Positions 8,962 to 16,476 of a stretch of DNA of 64,000 bases are shown one piece after another; position 1 is the first letter of the stretch, and every line of letters starts with the position of its first letter. The stretch lies in NCBI RefSeq assembly GCF_000007705.1, contig NC_005085.1, positions 434,001 to 498,000 on the forward strand, written 5' to 3'. This DNA is from Chromobacterium violaceum ATCC 12472. GTDB lineage: Bacteria > Pseudomonadota > Gammaproteobacteria > Burkholderiales > Chromobacteriaceae. A program made the translations under genes and the position numbers. The notes beneath the pieces are model-generated. The model was not told where the DNA came from. It saw nothing but the letters and a program-made list of their open reading frames with translations, and did not search any database.

Positions 8962-9664
8962 GGACGCGACGCCGGGCCTGCTGGCGCGGGACGCCCGCTT
9001 CGGCCCGCTCGCCGAGCTGAGCCGCCGCCTGGGCGTGCCGCGCGGGGACGAGGCCAATCCGCAAACGCAAGGCCGTTTCGACACGCTGGATCTGCTGGTC
9101 AACCTGGTGGATTGCGCGCAGCCCAGGCTGCTGCCGCTGCTGGCCGAGCAATTCCACGTATCCGGCGACGAAGGCTGGCTCTTGGCCGCCGGCGAGACGC
9201 AGCAGCGCGAGCTGATCAAGCGCGCGATCGAGCTGCACCGCTACAAGGGCACGCGCTGGGCGGTGAACGAGGTGTTCCGGGTGCTGGGCATCGAGATCGA
9301 GCTGAAGGAATGGTGGGCGCCGCAAGGCTCAGGCCAGCCCTATACCTTCGATCTCACCGCCTGGGCCAACGACAACCTGATGTCGGATCGGGCACTGCTC
9401 AATCCGGATCTGTATGCCCGCTTGCGGCGAATGATAAACAGCGTCAAACCGGCGCGCAGCAGCTACGGCTTCAAGATCGGCGCGGTATTCAACCAGCCCT
9501 TGCGTTGGGCCGGCGCCATGCAGGGGTGGGCGCTGAACCGCAGCGGCGCCGAGTGTCGGCCGAATCCGGTCAAACCTTTATCGCAGCCGCTGCATTTCGC
9601 AGGCGCTTTGACGTCGCTGGCGGTGGCGCGTTTTCTAATGGAGATGAACCGCGATGAGCAGTAA
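8954..9664 (+). CDS. I: Phage tail protein I, paralogue 2
   Basis: This 236-residue gpI-family protein has the core motifs LLPLLAEQFHV, SGDEGW and IELHRYKGTRWAV. It also carries an extra stretch near residue 30 (RGDEANPQTQGRFDTLD) that is absent from the copy at 6611. The C-terminal half differs completely from the other two gpI copies, as expected if each connects to a different fibre N-terminus. It overlaps J by 8 bases and the next fibre gene by 11 bases, giving the canonical P2 order J-I-H. Confidence 0.9.
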   Translation: MAKDATPGLLARDARFGPLAELSRRLGVPRGDEANPQTQGRFDTLDLLVNLVDCAQPRLLPLLAEQFHVSGDEGWLLAAGETQQRELIKRAIELHRYKGTRWAVNEVFRVLGIEIELKEWWAPQGSGQPYTFDLTAWANDNLMSDRALLNPDLYARLRRMINSVKPARSSYGFKIGAVFNQPLRWAGAMQGWALNRSGAECRPNPVKPLSQPLHFAGALTSLAVARFLMEMNRDEQ

Positions 9665-10370
9665 CCCATTGATTCCGCAGATCCTGGATGGCGGCTTGGC
9701 TGCGATTCAGCTGGCCAGCCATGACGGCGTCCAGCTCAGGATCACCCATGTCGCGCTCGGCGATGCCGGCTACCAGCCGGATGCGGGCCAAACCGGATTG
9801 CGCAACGAGATCGTCCGGTACCCGATCGCCGATGGCCAGAGCCAGGGCCCGCGCCAGCTGCATCTGACCGCGTTGGCCAGCGACCAGACCGAGTTCTGGG
9901 TGCGCGAAGTGGCCTTCATCCTGGAGGGCGGCCAGCCGCTGGCTATCTGGTCCGATCCGAAGCAGGCGCTGGCTTACAAGCAGGCCGGACTGGAGTTGCT
10001 GCTGGCCTTCGATCTGGCCCTGTCCGGCGTGCCGGCGGGCAGTGTGACGGTCCAGTCGACCGGCGCCGGCTTGAGTCTGGCGCTGGGCGAGGAGCTGGCC
10101 AGCCTGGGCGCGGCGCAGATAGACGAGATGGCGCGCGGCCTCAAACGCGATGGCGAGCTGAGCGCGCAGCAGCTGCGCCAGGAGCGTGCCGAACAAGCCC
10201 TGGCCGTCCACGATGGCCGCCTGAACCGGCATGACGATGCGCTGTTGAACCTCGACCGGCGCGGCCAGCAATACCGCGACGATCTGGCCGAACTGGCCAC
10301 TGCCCAGGCTGCGGCGTTGATTCAGCTGCAATGCCTGACCCTGCAACGCAGTGTTTTGAATCCCAAGTGA
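9654..10370 (+). CDS. Tail fibre protein B, N-terminal attachment portion
   Basis: This 238-residue protein has a divergent gpH-type N-terminal attachment domain: a THVALGDAGY motif corresponding to the MAVGEG region, then TEFWVREVAFI and a second strand-rich half. The C-terminal ~80 residues are a predicted helical/coiled stretch. It ends without a receptor-binding tip; the next gene, starting 10 bases later, looks like the missing distal part. Either the fibre is assembled from two polypeptides, or an ancestral single gene was split. The start overlaps gpI copy 2. Confidence 0.75.
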   Translation: MSSNPLIPQILDGGLAAIQLASHDGVQLRITHVALGDAGYQPDAGQTGLRNEIVRYPIADGQSQGPRQLHLTALASDQTEFWVREVAFILEGGQPLAIWSDPKQALAYKQAGLELLLAFDLALSGVPAGSVTVQSTGAGLSLALGEELASLGAAQIDEMARGLKRDGELSAQQLRQERAEQALAVHDGRLNRHDDALLNLDRRGQQYRDDLAELATAQAAALIQLQCLTLQRSVLNPK

Positions 10371-10380
10371 AGGAGAGACC

Positions 10381-11052
10381 ATGAGTCTGGAGCAACAGGT
10401 CGCCGCCCTGGTGACGGCATCGAACAATCTGACCAGCACCGTCGCCGGCAAGCAAGCCGACATCGACGCCAAGGTAGCGGCCAAGACGGCCGAGCTGGAG
10501 GCGTGGCGCCAGGGGGCGCGAAGCACGATGACACTGCCGTTCCGCTACGGTATTACAGTAGGAGGAGATGCCAATACTTACTATCCAGTACCTCTTCCCT
10601 TTAGCGTTGGAGAAAAGTGCGGGAGGTTGGTGATTTATCGGGACTACAACGCTCCGCATCCTGCTTCTCTTGGCACAGATCATGTCGCTGGCTTGTTATT
10701 GGATTTGTCTATTCGAGGCTCTGGCTGGTATGACTTTTGGATGACAAGAGTTGAGTATTATGGCTTTGCGTATCATCAGGCAGTTGCCAAAGTGCGTACG
10801 GACTCGATTGGACGTGTGATTTGGCTGCGTGGTGGTGGCATGCATTACGACATATTGGCCGACTTTGATCTGCAGCAAGGTCAGTCCTACCTGGGAACCG
10901 AAAGCCTGAAGCCTCTGATGCAGGCAGACTCGGTCTTATATCCAGACTGTCCTAATGCCCCTTATGCAGGGAATGGAATCAAAGTCTCTCCCTTAACGGT
11001 GGTTGACCCGGTTTGGACTGCCGCCATCATTATCCCAACCACCAGTATTTAA
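10381..11052 (+). CDS. Distal tail fibre or tip protein of unrecognised fold
   Basis: Residues 1-50 are a heptad-like helix continuing the coiled style of the preceding gene. Residues ~50-223 are a beta-rich, aromatic domain (many Tyr, Trp and Gly) encoded in clearly AT-richer DNA than the flanking structural genes. That is the usual signature of an exchanged receptor-binding tip. GGAGAG lies just upstream of ATG 10381. The gene sits between the fibre B attachment gene and a fibre chaperone, so a receptor-binding role is inferred. I do not recognise the tip domain. Confidence 0.6.
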   Translation: MSLEQQVAALVTASNNLTSTVAGKQADIDAKVAAKTAELEAWRQGARSTMTLPFRYGITVGGDANTYYPVPLPFSVGEKCGRLVIYRDYNAPHPASLGTDHVAGLLLDLSIRGSGWYDFWMTRVEYYGFAYHQAVAKVRTDSIGRVIWLRGGGMHYDILADFDLQQGQSYLGTESLKPLMQADSVLYPDCPNAPYAGNGIKVSPLTVVDPVWTAAIIIPTTSI

Positions 11053-11061
11053 GGAGTTGCC

Positions 11062-11364
11062 ATGCTGCTGCATTCCGTGCAAACCCCGCGAGGGGAGATT
11101 TTGAATGTATCCGAACAGGAGGCGCGAGATGTCTTTGGCGCCAGCGAACAGGCGATTGCCGATGCGCGCAAAGCGACTATTCTGCAAACTTTGCGTATTG
11201 AGCGCGATGAACGTTTGCGCGCTTGCGATTGGACCCAGGTGCAGGACGTCGTACTGACTGCTGATCAGAAGGCCACATGGGCCAAATATCGCCAAGCGTT
11301 GCGTGACCTGCCCGAAACGGTGACGGATTTGAGCCAGATTGTCTGGCCGCAACTGCCGGTTTGA
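11062..11364 (+). CDS. Phage tail assembly chaperone-like protein
   Basis: This is a 100-residue protein. Its C-terminal half carries the pattern IERDERLRACDWTQ, then a D-V-x-L-T turn, then WAKYRQALRDLPE. This arrangement is the hallmark of the Phage_tail_APC family (PF16778) and of the C-termini of many tail fibre assembly proteins. It directly follows the fibre B/tip pair with a GGAG ribosome-binding site, so it probably helps fold or trimerise that fibre. It is the last gene before a strong terminator. Confidence 0.82.
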   Translation: MLLHSVQTPRGEILNVSEQEARDVFGASEQAIADARKATILQTLRIERDERLRACDWTQVQDVVLTADQKATWAKYRQALRDLPETVTDLSQIVWPQLPV

Positions 11365-11455
11365 GCTGCTGGCCGTATCCTGACCGACATGGTCTGATGG
11401 TCAGAGGTACGTGGCGGAACTAGAGTTTTACCTCGCTTGTTATAGATTTGATTTT

Positions 11456-11490
11456 GCCGTCGGGCGTCGCCCGATGCCCGGCGGCTTTTT
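11456..11490 (+). terminator. Rho-independent terminator after the first fibre block
   Basis: A 10-bp stem (11456-11465 with 11476-11485, one G-U pair) with a 10-base loop is followed by five T residues. It ends the transcription unit running from the tape measure gene through the chaperone at 11062. Confidence 0.85.
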
Positions 11491-12053
11491 CCCTCGGTTT
11501 TGTCAAAGCTAGGACACTCTTGTCCTTGTCACAGCCCTTCTGATTTCGCTGATATTTCTTCAGTTGTTTCTGACCCCTCTCTCGGTTTGATCTCTAGCGT
11601 CCTATCCATTTTCTTCCATTCAGCCGTTTGCCTTCGCTGAATCCGGCTATGCCGGTGTCTCGCTTTTCTTCCCCTCTGGTTTCAAGGAGCCTGTCCATGT
11701 CCCTCCTCCAAAACTCTGAGCATGATGCTCGTATCCCGCCTTTTCCTGTTGATTGCCATTCCGAAAGCGTAGGGCAGGCTGCTCAAACTAGTTTTCAACC
11801 TGTGATGCCGCAACCCGCCTTGAGCTGCCGTGTTCGCCCACTGGCCGTGCTGCGTGTGGCTATGCACGCCCACTGACTTCTCTCCGCGGCCGTTCCGCTG
11901 CCATTGCTCCCTTCCCATTTGCGGACCGCGCAGGCGCTCCGTCCCATCCCCTATCTCTTCTCAAGCACAAGGAGGTCTCCATGCATCTGCAACCCGGCCT
12001 TCGCCCGCGCCGGTCGTCAGCGGGCGGATATCCCCAGCCAGGAGGCGCGAGCG
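11491..12053. other. Long intergenic region between fibre modules
   Basis: About 560 bases lie between the terminator and the third gpI gene. The first ~200 bases are relatively AT-rich and probably hold the promoter for the second fibre block, though no promoter can be fixed by eye. The rest contains two short ORFs with good ribosome-binding sites (annotated separately) and no recognisable protein family. It may be the remnant of a deleted gene. Confidence 0.5.
11697..11876 (+). CDS. Small ORF of unknown function (59 aa)
   Basis: AAGGAG at 11684-11689 lies 7 bases before ATG 11697. The 59-residue product is polar and Pro/Gln/His-containing, with no membrane segment, signal peptide or known motif. 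Its codon usage is less biased than in the surrounding structural genes. It may be a small phage protein, a degraded gene, or a chance ORF. The ribosome-binding site is its only support. Confidence 0.25.
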   Translation: MSLLQNSEHDARIPPFPVDCHSESVGQAAQTSFQPVMPQPALSCRVRPLAVLRVAMHAH

Positions 12054-12061
12054 ATGACTGA
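11981..12061 (+). CDS. Possible 26-aa leader ORF overlapping the gpI-3 start
   Basis: A strong AAGGAGG (11969-11975) is placed 5 bases before ATG 11981. The frame codes 26 residues rich in Pro, Gly and Arg, and stops at 12059-12061, just inside the gpI gene that starts at 12054 in another frame. That layout fits translational coupling, with ribosomes finishing the leader and restarting on gpI. gpI also has its own GGAGG, so the leader may be unnecessary. Confidence 0.3.
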   Translation: MHLQPGLRPRRSSAGGYPQPGGASDD

Positions 12062-12629
12062 CGCCGTTCCCTCCATCCTGGCGCGCGACCAGCGTTTCGG
12101 ACCGTTGTCCCGGCTCACCGAGCGGGTGCCGGAGCTCGATCTGTCGGTGTTCCTGGTCAACCTGATCGACACAGTGCAAGCGGACGTGCTGCCGCTGCTG
12201 GCCGAGCAATTCCATATCCACGGCGAGGAAGGCTGGACGCTGGCCGAATCCGATGACGCCCGGCGCGCGCTGTTGCACAGCGCCAACGAGCTGCACCGCT
12301 ACAAGGGCACGCCCTGGGCGATACGCGAGGCGATCCGCCGCCTGGGCCTGGGTGAAGTGACATTGATCGAAGGCCTGGCTGGCCAGCAGCGCAACGGCCT
12401 CATCCGCCGCAACGGCTACTACGTCCACGGCGACCCGAACAGCTGGAACCGTTACCGGGTGCTGCTGAACCAGCCCATCACCAATGACCAGGCCGCCCAG
12501 CTGCGTCGCATGCTGGCGCTGTACGCGCCGGCGCGCTGCCAGCTGGCCAGCCTGGAATACCAAGCCGTGGCCAATCGCCACAACGGCGTCATCCGCCGCA
12601 ACAAGCAATTCAACCGAGGAACCGCCTGA
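12054..12629 (+). CDS. I: Phage tail protein I, paralogue 3
   Basis: This is a 191-residue gpI-family protein with VLPLLAEQFHI, GEEGW and ELHRYKGTPWAI. The C-terminal part carries two similar short motifs (NGLIRRNG and NGVIRRNK) that are not in the other two copies. GGAGG at 12041-12045 fixes the ATG at 12054. The stop overlaps the next fibre start as TGATG. This copy is physically paired with the fibres at 12629 and 14587, whose N-termini differ from those next to copies 1 and 2. Confidence 0.9.
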   Translation: MTDAVPSILARDQRFGPLSRLTERVPELDLSVFLVNLIDTVQADVLPLLAEQFHIHGEEGWTLAESDDARRALLHSANELHRYKGTPWAIREAIRRLGLGEVTLIEGLAGQQRNGLIRRNGYYVHGDPNSWNRYRVLLNQPITNDQAAQLRRMLALYAPARCQLASLEYQAVANRHNGVIRRNKQFNRGTA

Positions 12630-13996
12630 TGGCCAATCTGCAAGAACAATCCGTCTGGGAGACGGGCATTTACCAACTGGAAACCTCCGATCCGGTGCTG
12701 GCCGGGCCGGATGGCGTGGACAATCTGCAAGGCAAGCAGCTCGCCAACCGCACCGCCTATCTGAAAGACCGGGTCGAGGAACTGGCAAGCGGCAAGCAGC
12801 CGGCCGGCAACGCGGTCAAATTGAGCGCCGCGCGCAACATCGCGATGAGCGGCGACGGCAGCTGGAATGTCGCATTTGATGGCAGCAAGGATGTCAGCGG
12901 CCAGCTGACGCTGCGCGACAGCGGCGTGGCGCCGGGCAGCTATGGCATGGTGACCGTGGACGCCAAAGGCCGGGTCACCGCCGCGCGGCAGATGAGCGGC
13001 GACGACGTGCCGGCCCACGACTGGAACAAGGTGGCCACCGGCAAGCCGAGCACGCTGGCGGGGTATGGCATTGCCGACGGCGCCAGCAAAACCGATCTCC
13101 AAAATGCGGTGAATGGCCTGGTGTCCGGCGCGCCGGCCAACCTGAACACGCTGCAGGAGCTGGCGGCGGCGGTGAACAACGATCCCAAGTATTCGGCGAC
13201 GGTGGACGGCAAGCTGGCGGGCAAGGCGGACAAGGCGACCACATTGGTGGGGTATGGTATATCCGATGCGGCTAGCAAAGTCGACTTGAAAACGGTAGTT
13301 GATGGCGTCAATAGTAAAAAGGCGGATAAAGCTAGCACGCTTGATGGCTATGGTATTACGAATGGTGTGGCACAGGCTGATATTGGCTCGCTTGCGGTAA
13401 ATTACAATGCTAGCATGTTGAAAATGTCTTCCGGATCAAATGCGCTCCCTATTTCCATGGGGACAGGAAATCCAGCGCTGTTTTGGAAGAAATTTGATGT
13501 CACTTTCACTCCAGTTCAATCTAATGAGTTGCCGGAAACACGTCCGTCATTGGTGAGGGAGTTGTTGCAATATATTGGCAGTGATGTCAGGTACTTTTCC
13601 ATGGGATTTAATATCATGGAGTTGACAGTTAAAGATCCATCTATTCAAATGGATTTTGATTTCTTTATTCCATATCGCCATGTTAAATCTGGAGCCGGGC
13701 ATAGTGTGATTATCTATCACAAACTGCTGGGGAAAGGAGATTGGACATGGTTGGATAATGATGTGCGGGGAAGTTGGAATCAGGCTACTAGATATGTCTC
13801 ATCTACTGCCGGAGGGGACTATACACATGTTGACTTGAAGGTTGTGAATCCAGAGGTGGGCAGTAAGCTTTATTTAGCATTGCCTCAAATTGTAATTGGG
13901 AGATGGGATCCTAAAAGACGGGCGCCTCAGTTTTTCAATATTTACGACATTGTGCAAGATATGGTGCCGACAGCTACACCTAGTGCTTATGTGTGA
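12629..13996 (+). CDS. Tail fibre protein C
   Basis: The 455-residue protein starts MANLQEQSVWETGIYQLE and continues with LAGPDGVDNLQGKQLANRT, a prophage fibre attachment domain. Next come the fibre repeat elements DVSGQLTLRDSGVAPGSYG and VDAKGRVTAARQ, then several short TLxGYGIxD-type repeats that form the shaft. From about base 13240 the DNA becomes markedly AT-rich and encodes a ~200-residue beta-rich tip of unrecognised fold. The first ~154 residues are closely similar to fibre D. It is coupled by TGATG to gpI copy 3. Confidence 0.85.
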   Translation: MANLQEQSVWETGIYQLETSDPVLAGPDGVDNLQGKQLANRTAYLKDRVEELASGKQPAGNAVKLSAARNIAMSGDGSWNVAFDGSKDVSGQLTLRDSGVAPGSYGMVTVDAKGRVTAARQMSGDDVPAHDWNKVATGKPSTLAGYGIADGASKTDLQNAVNGLVSGAPANLNTLQELAAAVNNDPKYSATVDGKLAGKADKATTLVGYGISDAASKVDLKTVVDGVNSKKADKASTLDGYGITNGVAQADIGSLAVNYNASMLKMSSGSNALPISMGTGNPALFWKKFDVTFTPVQSNELPETRPSLVRELLQYIGSDVRYFSMGFNIMELTVKDPSIQMDFDFFIPYRHVKSGAGHSVIIYHKLLGKGDWTWLDNDVRGSWNQATRYVSSTAGGDYTHVDLKVVNPEVGSKLYLALPQIVIGRWDPKRRAPQFFNIYDIVQDMVPTATPSAYV

Positions 13997-14010
13997 TTAA
14001 GGAGAGGATG

Positions 14011-14262
14011 ATGACTAATGATACGCAAAATGATATTTTTATTGTAACGGAAAAGGGTTTTGAATCTCTCATTACTATTCGGGCGCGGCAGAAGTGTGAA
14101 GCCCGCATCAATCAGTTCTATCCTATTTGGATGCAAATGAATATTTTGCGTAATGGTTCGGATGAGGATAGAAAAAGAATGGGGGATTTCATAGATCAAT
14201 GCCGTAATTGGAGCAATGGCCATGCTCCAGTTGTGGCTGATTTGGAGGAAATTCAACCATAA
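14011..14262 (+). CDS. Small fibre-assembly-type protein (AT-rich)
   Basis: This 83-residue protein directly follows fibre C. AAGGAG at 13999-14004 is 6 bases before ATG 14011; ATG 14008 and an upstream GTG are less well placed. The central EARINQFYPIWMQMNILR segment and the later MGDFIDQCRNWSN motif resemble the C-terminal helical part of tail fibre assembly proteins, where YPxWxQxNI is common. It probably acts as a dedicated chaperone for fibre C. Its low GC content matches the fibre C tip, so the two probably arrived together. Confidence 0.6.
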   Translation: MTNDTQNDIFIVTEKGFESLITIRARQKCEARINQFYPIWMQMNILRNGSDEDRKRMGDFIDQCRNWSNGHAPVVADLEEIQP

Positions 14263-14586
14263 GTGACCGATGAGCATACCTCGGACTCGTCAGGGTCCGA
14301 GGAGGAGGATGTCAAATTTTTCACGCTTAAAAATTTTGTTTTTGCGAACTTTGCTCTGCTTTCCTAAACAGCTTTAAAAGTCCGGATCGCTGCGGATTGG
14401 CATCATTGCATCCTGCCCGGACGCATTTCATTGCGAGATGAAAACCTTGGGTCATGTTTTCCATGGCCGGGGCGCATGCGGGCATTGGAATATGGGCTGG
14501 CGATCATCGCCGGCCCATTCACTTCCCATGGACCGCCGTTCCCGCTTGGGGCGGCGCAGCGCAACTGTCATTCAAGCGAGGAAAAG
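14263..14586. other. Intergenic region before fibre D
   Basis: A perfect 8-bp hairpin (14279-14302) and an AT-rich inverted repeat (14314-14321 with 14329-14336) followed by a T-rich stretch suggest transcription ends here. The remaining ~240 bases show no gene with a family match. The frame of fibre D is open upstream to about 14431, but the family N-terminus begins at 14587. Confidence 0.5.
14279..14302 (+). terminator. Candidate hairpin terminator after fibre C module
   Basis: CCTCGGAC (14279-14286) and GTCCGAGG (14295-14302) form a perfect 8-bp stem with an 8-base loop. No T run follows immediately, but a second AT-rich inverted repeat ending in T residues lies 12 bases further on, so the pair may work as a composite terminator. 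Confidence 0.4.
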
Positions 14587-15939
14587 ATGGCTAATCTGCA
14601 GGAAAAGCCGTTCTGGGAACCCGGCATCTATCAACTGGAAACTTCCGACCCGGTATTAGCCGGGCCGGACGGCATCGACAATCTGCAAGGCAAGCAGCTG
14701 GCCAACCGCACCGTCCATCTGAAGGATAGGGTGGACAAGCTGGAAAGCGGCGAGCAGCCCTCCGGCAATGCGGCCAAGCTGAGTGCCGCGCGCAAGATCG
14801 AGGCGACCGGCGACGGCAGCTGGAATGTCGTCTTCGATGGCAGCCGCGATGTCAGCGGCCAACTGACGCTGCGCGACAGCGGCGTGGCACCAGGCAGCTA
14901 CGGCGTGGTGACCGTAGACGGAAAAGGCCGGGTCATAGCAGGCCGGCAAATGACCGGCGACGACGTGCCGGCGCATGACTGGAGCAAGGTGGCGACAGGG
15001 AAGCCGACCACGCTGGCGGGGTATGGCATTACTGATGCGGCTAGTAAGGATACCGGTAACCGAGTGCGGGCCAATGCTTTTCGTGCAAGCAAAGGTTTGC
15101 CGACGGGGGATGACACTAACTCAGGTTTTGCATTCGGTTCAGATGGAGATACGGGGCTGTTTGCTGATGCATCGGGCAGTAGCGCCAATATGGGGACAAA
15201 TAATCTATCCCTGCACATTGATTCGACTCGAGTATTTCAAGTTAGCAATGCAGGCCGGGTATGGGCTTCGTCTTATGGATTTTTAGACGATAAGTTTGCA
15301 TCGAAAGTAGATACATTCCGCACGCAAGGTCAACCAGTGGATAAAGTCGATTGGAATACTCTGCTTGAGCCTGGCGTTTATTCTATTGTTGATACGACTT
15401 TTAGTGGGTTGAACGCTCCACCAGCCAGCTACTTTTGGGGGACGTTGCAAGTTATGCGGGGTAGTCCAAGAGGAAGTGTTGGTGGAGTTACACAAATTTA
15501 TACAACGCATGGTGGAATGGCTGTTTGGCTACGCACAGCCTGGAATGATCAGGCCTGGCAGCCATGGCAGCAACTCTGGCATAGCGGCAATCAGGTTTTC
15601 TCCAGCTTGATAGAAGGAAATGGCTACCAGAAATTGCCAAGCGGCTTGATCATCCAGTGGGGGCAGGGCAGTTTGACTGCTACGCTGGGCTTGCCTAGCG
15701 GTTTCACGACGGCATTATTCGCGACGGGCGAGATCACGTTTCGGACCAGTTTCCCAACCGTATGTTGCTCCATCATGGTGAATGGCAATGAGAATAGTGT
15801 CAGCGGGCAAGTGCAGGAAGGCTATTTCTGGGTAGGGGGACGATCCAAGGAGAAAGCGACGATCGGCTATACCCAGGCATTTGGTTCTTCCGGCGCGGGC
15901 GAGAGAACCGCGTTCGACTGGATCGCCATCGGATATTGA
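14587..15939 (+). CDS. Tail fibre protein D (knob domain and Gp53-like tip)
   Basis: This 450-residue protein has an N-terminal ~154 residues nearly matching fibre C. An N-R-V-R-A-N-A-F shaft region follows, then a pyocin-knob-like domain with a late W-N-D-Q-A-W-Q-P-W pattern and HSGN. The C-terminal domain begins NGYQKLPSGLIIQWGQ and ends FDWIAIGY, the pattern of Gp53-like receptor-binding fibre tips. GAGG at 14578-14581 supports ATG 14587. Knob domains are common in R-type pyocin and P2-like fibres. The middle of the gene is AT-rich, consistent with exchange. Confidence 0.87.
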   Translation: MANLQEKPFWEPGIYQLETSDPVLAGPDGIDNLQGKQLANRTVHLKDRVDKLESGEQPSGNAAKLSAARKIEATGDGSWNVVFDGSRDVSGQLTLRDSGVAPGSYGVVTVDGKGRVIAGRQMTGDDVPAHDWSKVATGKPTTLAGYGITDAASKDTGNRVRANAFRASKGLPTGDDTNSGFAFGSDGDTGLFADASGSSANMGTNNLSLHIDSTRVFQVSNAGRVWASSYGFLDDKFASKVDTFRTQGQPVDKVDWNTLLEPGVYSIVDTTFSGLNAPPASYFWGTLQVMRGSPRGSVGGVTQIYTTHGGMAVWLRTAWNDQAWQPWQQLWHSGNQVFSSLIEGNGYQKLPSGLIIQWGQGSLTATLGLPSGFTTALFATGEITFRTSFPTVCCSIMVNGNENSVSGQVQEGYFWVGGRSKEKATIGYTQAFGSSGAGERTAFDWIAIGY

Positions 15940-15956
15940 TAGCTGAGGAGAGCAAA

Positions 15957-16397
15957 ATGACTATTTTCTATTCTGCCGGAACGGGCGGTTTTTACGATAG
16001 CGAGATCCATGCAGAGGGCTATCCCGCGGATGCCGTCCAGGTGGAGGCCTCTGTGTATGAGGCGCTGTTTCGCGGTCAGGAGGCGGGCAAGCTTATCCAG
16101 GCGGATGGCAATGGTTGTCCGGTTCTAGTGGACGGCCCGGCGCTGTCCATCGAGCAGCAGCGCCAAGCTAGAATAGCGCACTGCCAAGGTGAGATCGGCC
16201 GGCTGGAGGCCGATCAGCATCGAGCGGTAAGAGAGCTTCTCACTTTGATGCTGGGCGGCGCGATACCTACGGATGCGCTAAGGACCGAAGCGGGGCAGAA
16301 GTTGCAGCAGGTAGATACCGCGATTGCCCGTTTGCGCGCCATGATGGAACGGATTGGCAAGGCGCAGACGGCGACGGAGCTGGATGAGGTAGTTTGA
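15957..16397 (+). CDS. Tail fibre assembly protein
   Basis: The 146-residue protein starts MTIFYSAGTGGFYDSEIH and continues with a P-A-D-A-V motif and a G-x-L-I-x-A-D-x-x-G-x-P element, the classic N-terminal signature of Caudovirales tail fibre assembly proteins. The C-terminal half is helical. GAGGAG at 15945-15950, 6 bases upstream, fixes ATG 15957. It follows fibre D and is the last gene of the phage region before a bidirectional terminator. Confidence 0.9.
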   Translation: MTIFYSAGTGGFYDSEIHAEGYPADAVQVEASVYEALFRGQEAGKLIQADGNGCPVLVDGPALSIEQQRQARIAHCQGEIGRLEADQHRAVRELLTLMLGGAIPTDALRTEAGQKLQQVDTAIARLRAMMERIGKAQTATELDEVV

Positions 16398-16422
16398 CGG
16401 AAGACTTGTTGTCGTTAGTTAT

Positions 16423-16455
16423 AAAAAAACCTGCCTGTTTCCAGGCAGGTTTTTT
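16423..16455. terminator. Bidirectional Rho-independent terminator
   Basis: An A tract (16423-16429), CCTGCCTG (16430-16437), a TTTC loop, CAGGCAGG (16442-16449) and a T run (16450-16455) make a symmetric terminator. It can stop transcription from the phage fibre genes and from the convergent efflux operon. Confidence 0.93.
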
Positions 16456-16476
16456 CATTCAAGCGGCAGGAAAGCG

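Noticed and set aside
14431-14586. N-terminal extension of fibre D
   Set aside because: The frame is open, but the extension is unrelated to fibre C, and a good ribosome-binding site with the family N-terminus is at 14587.
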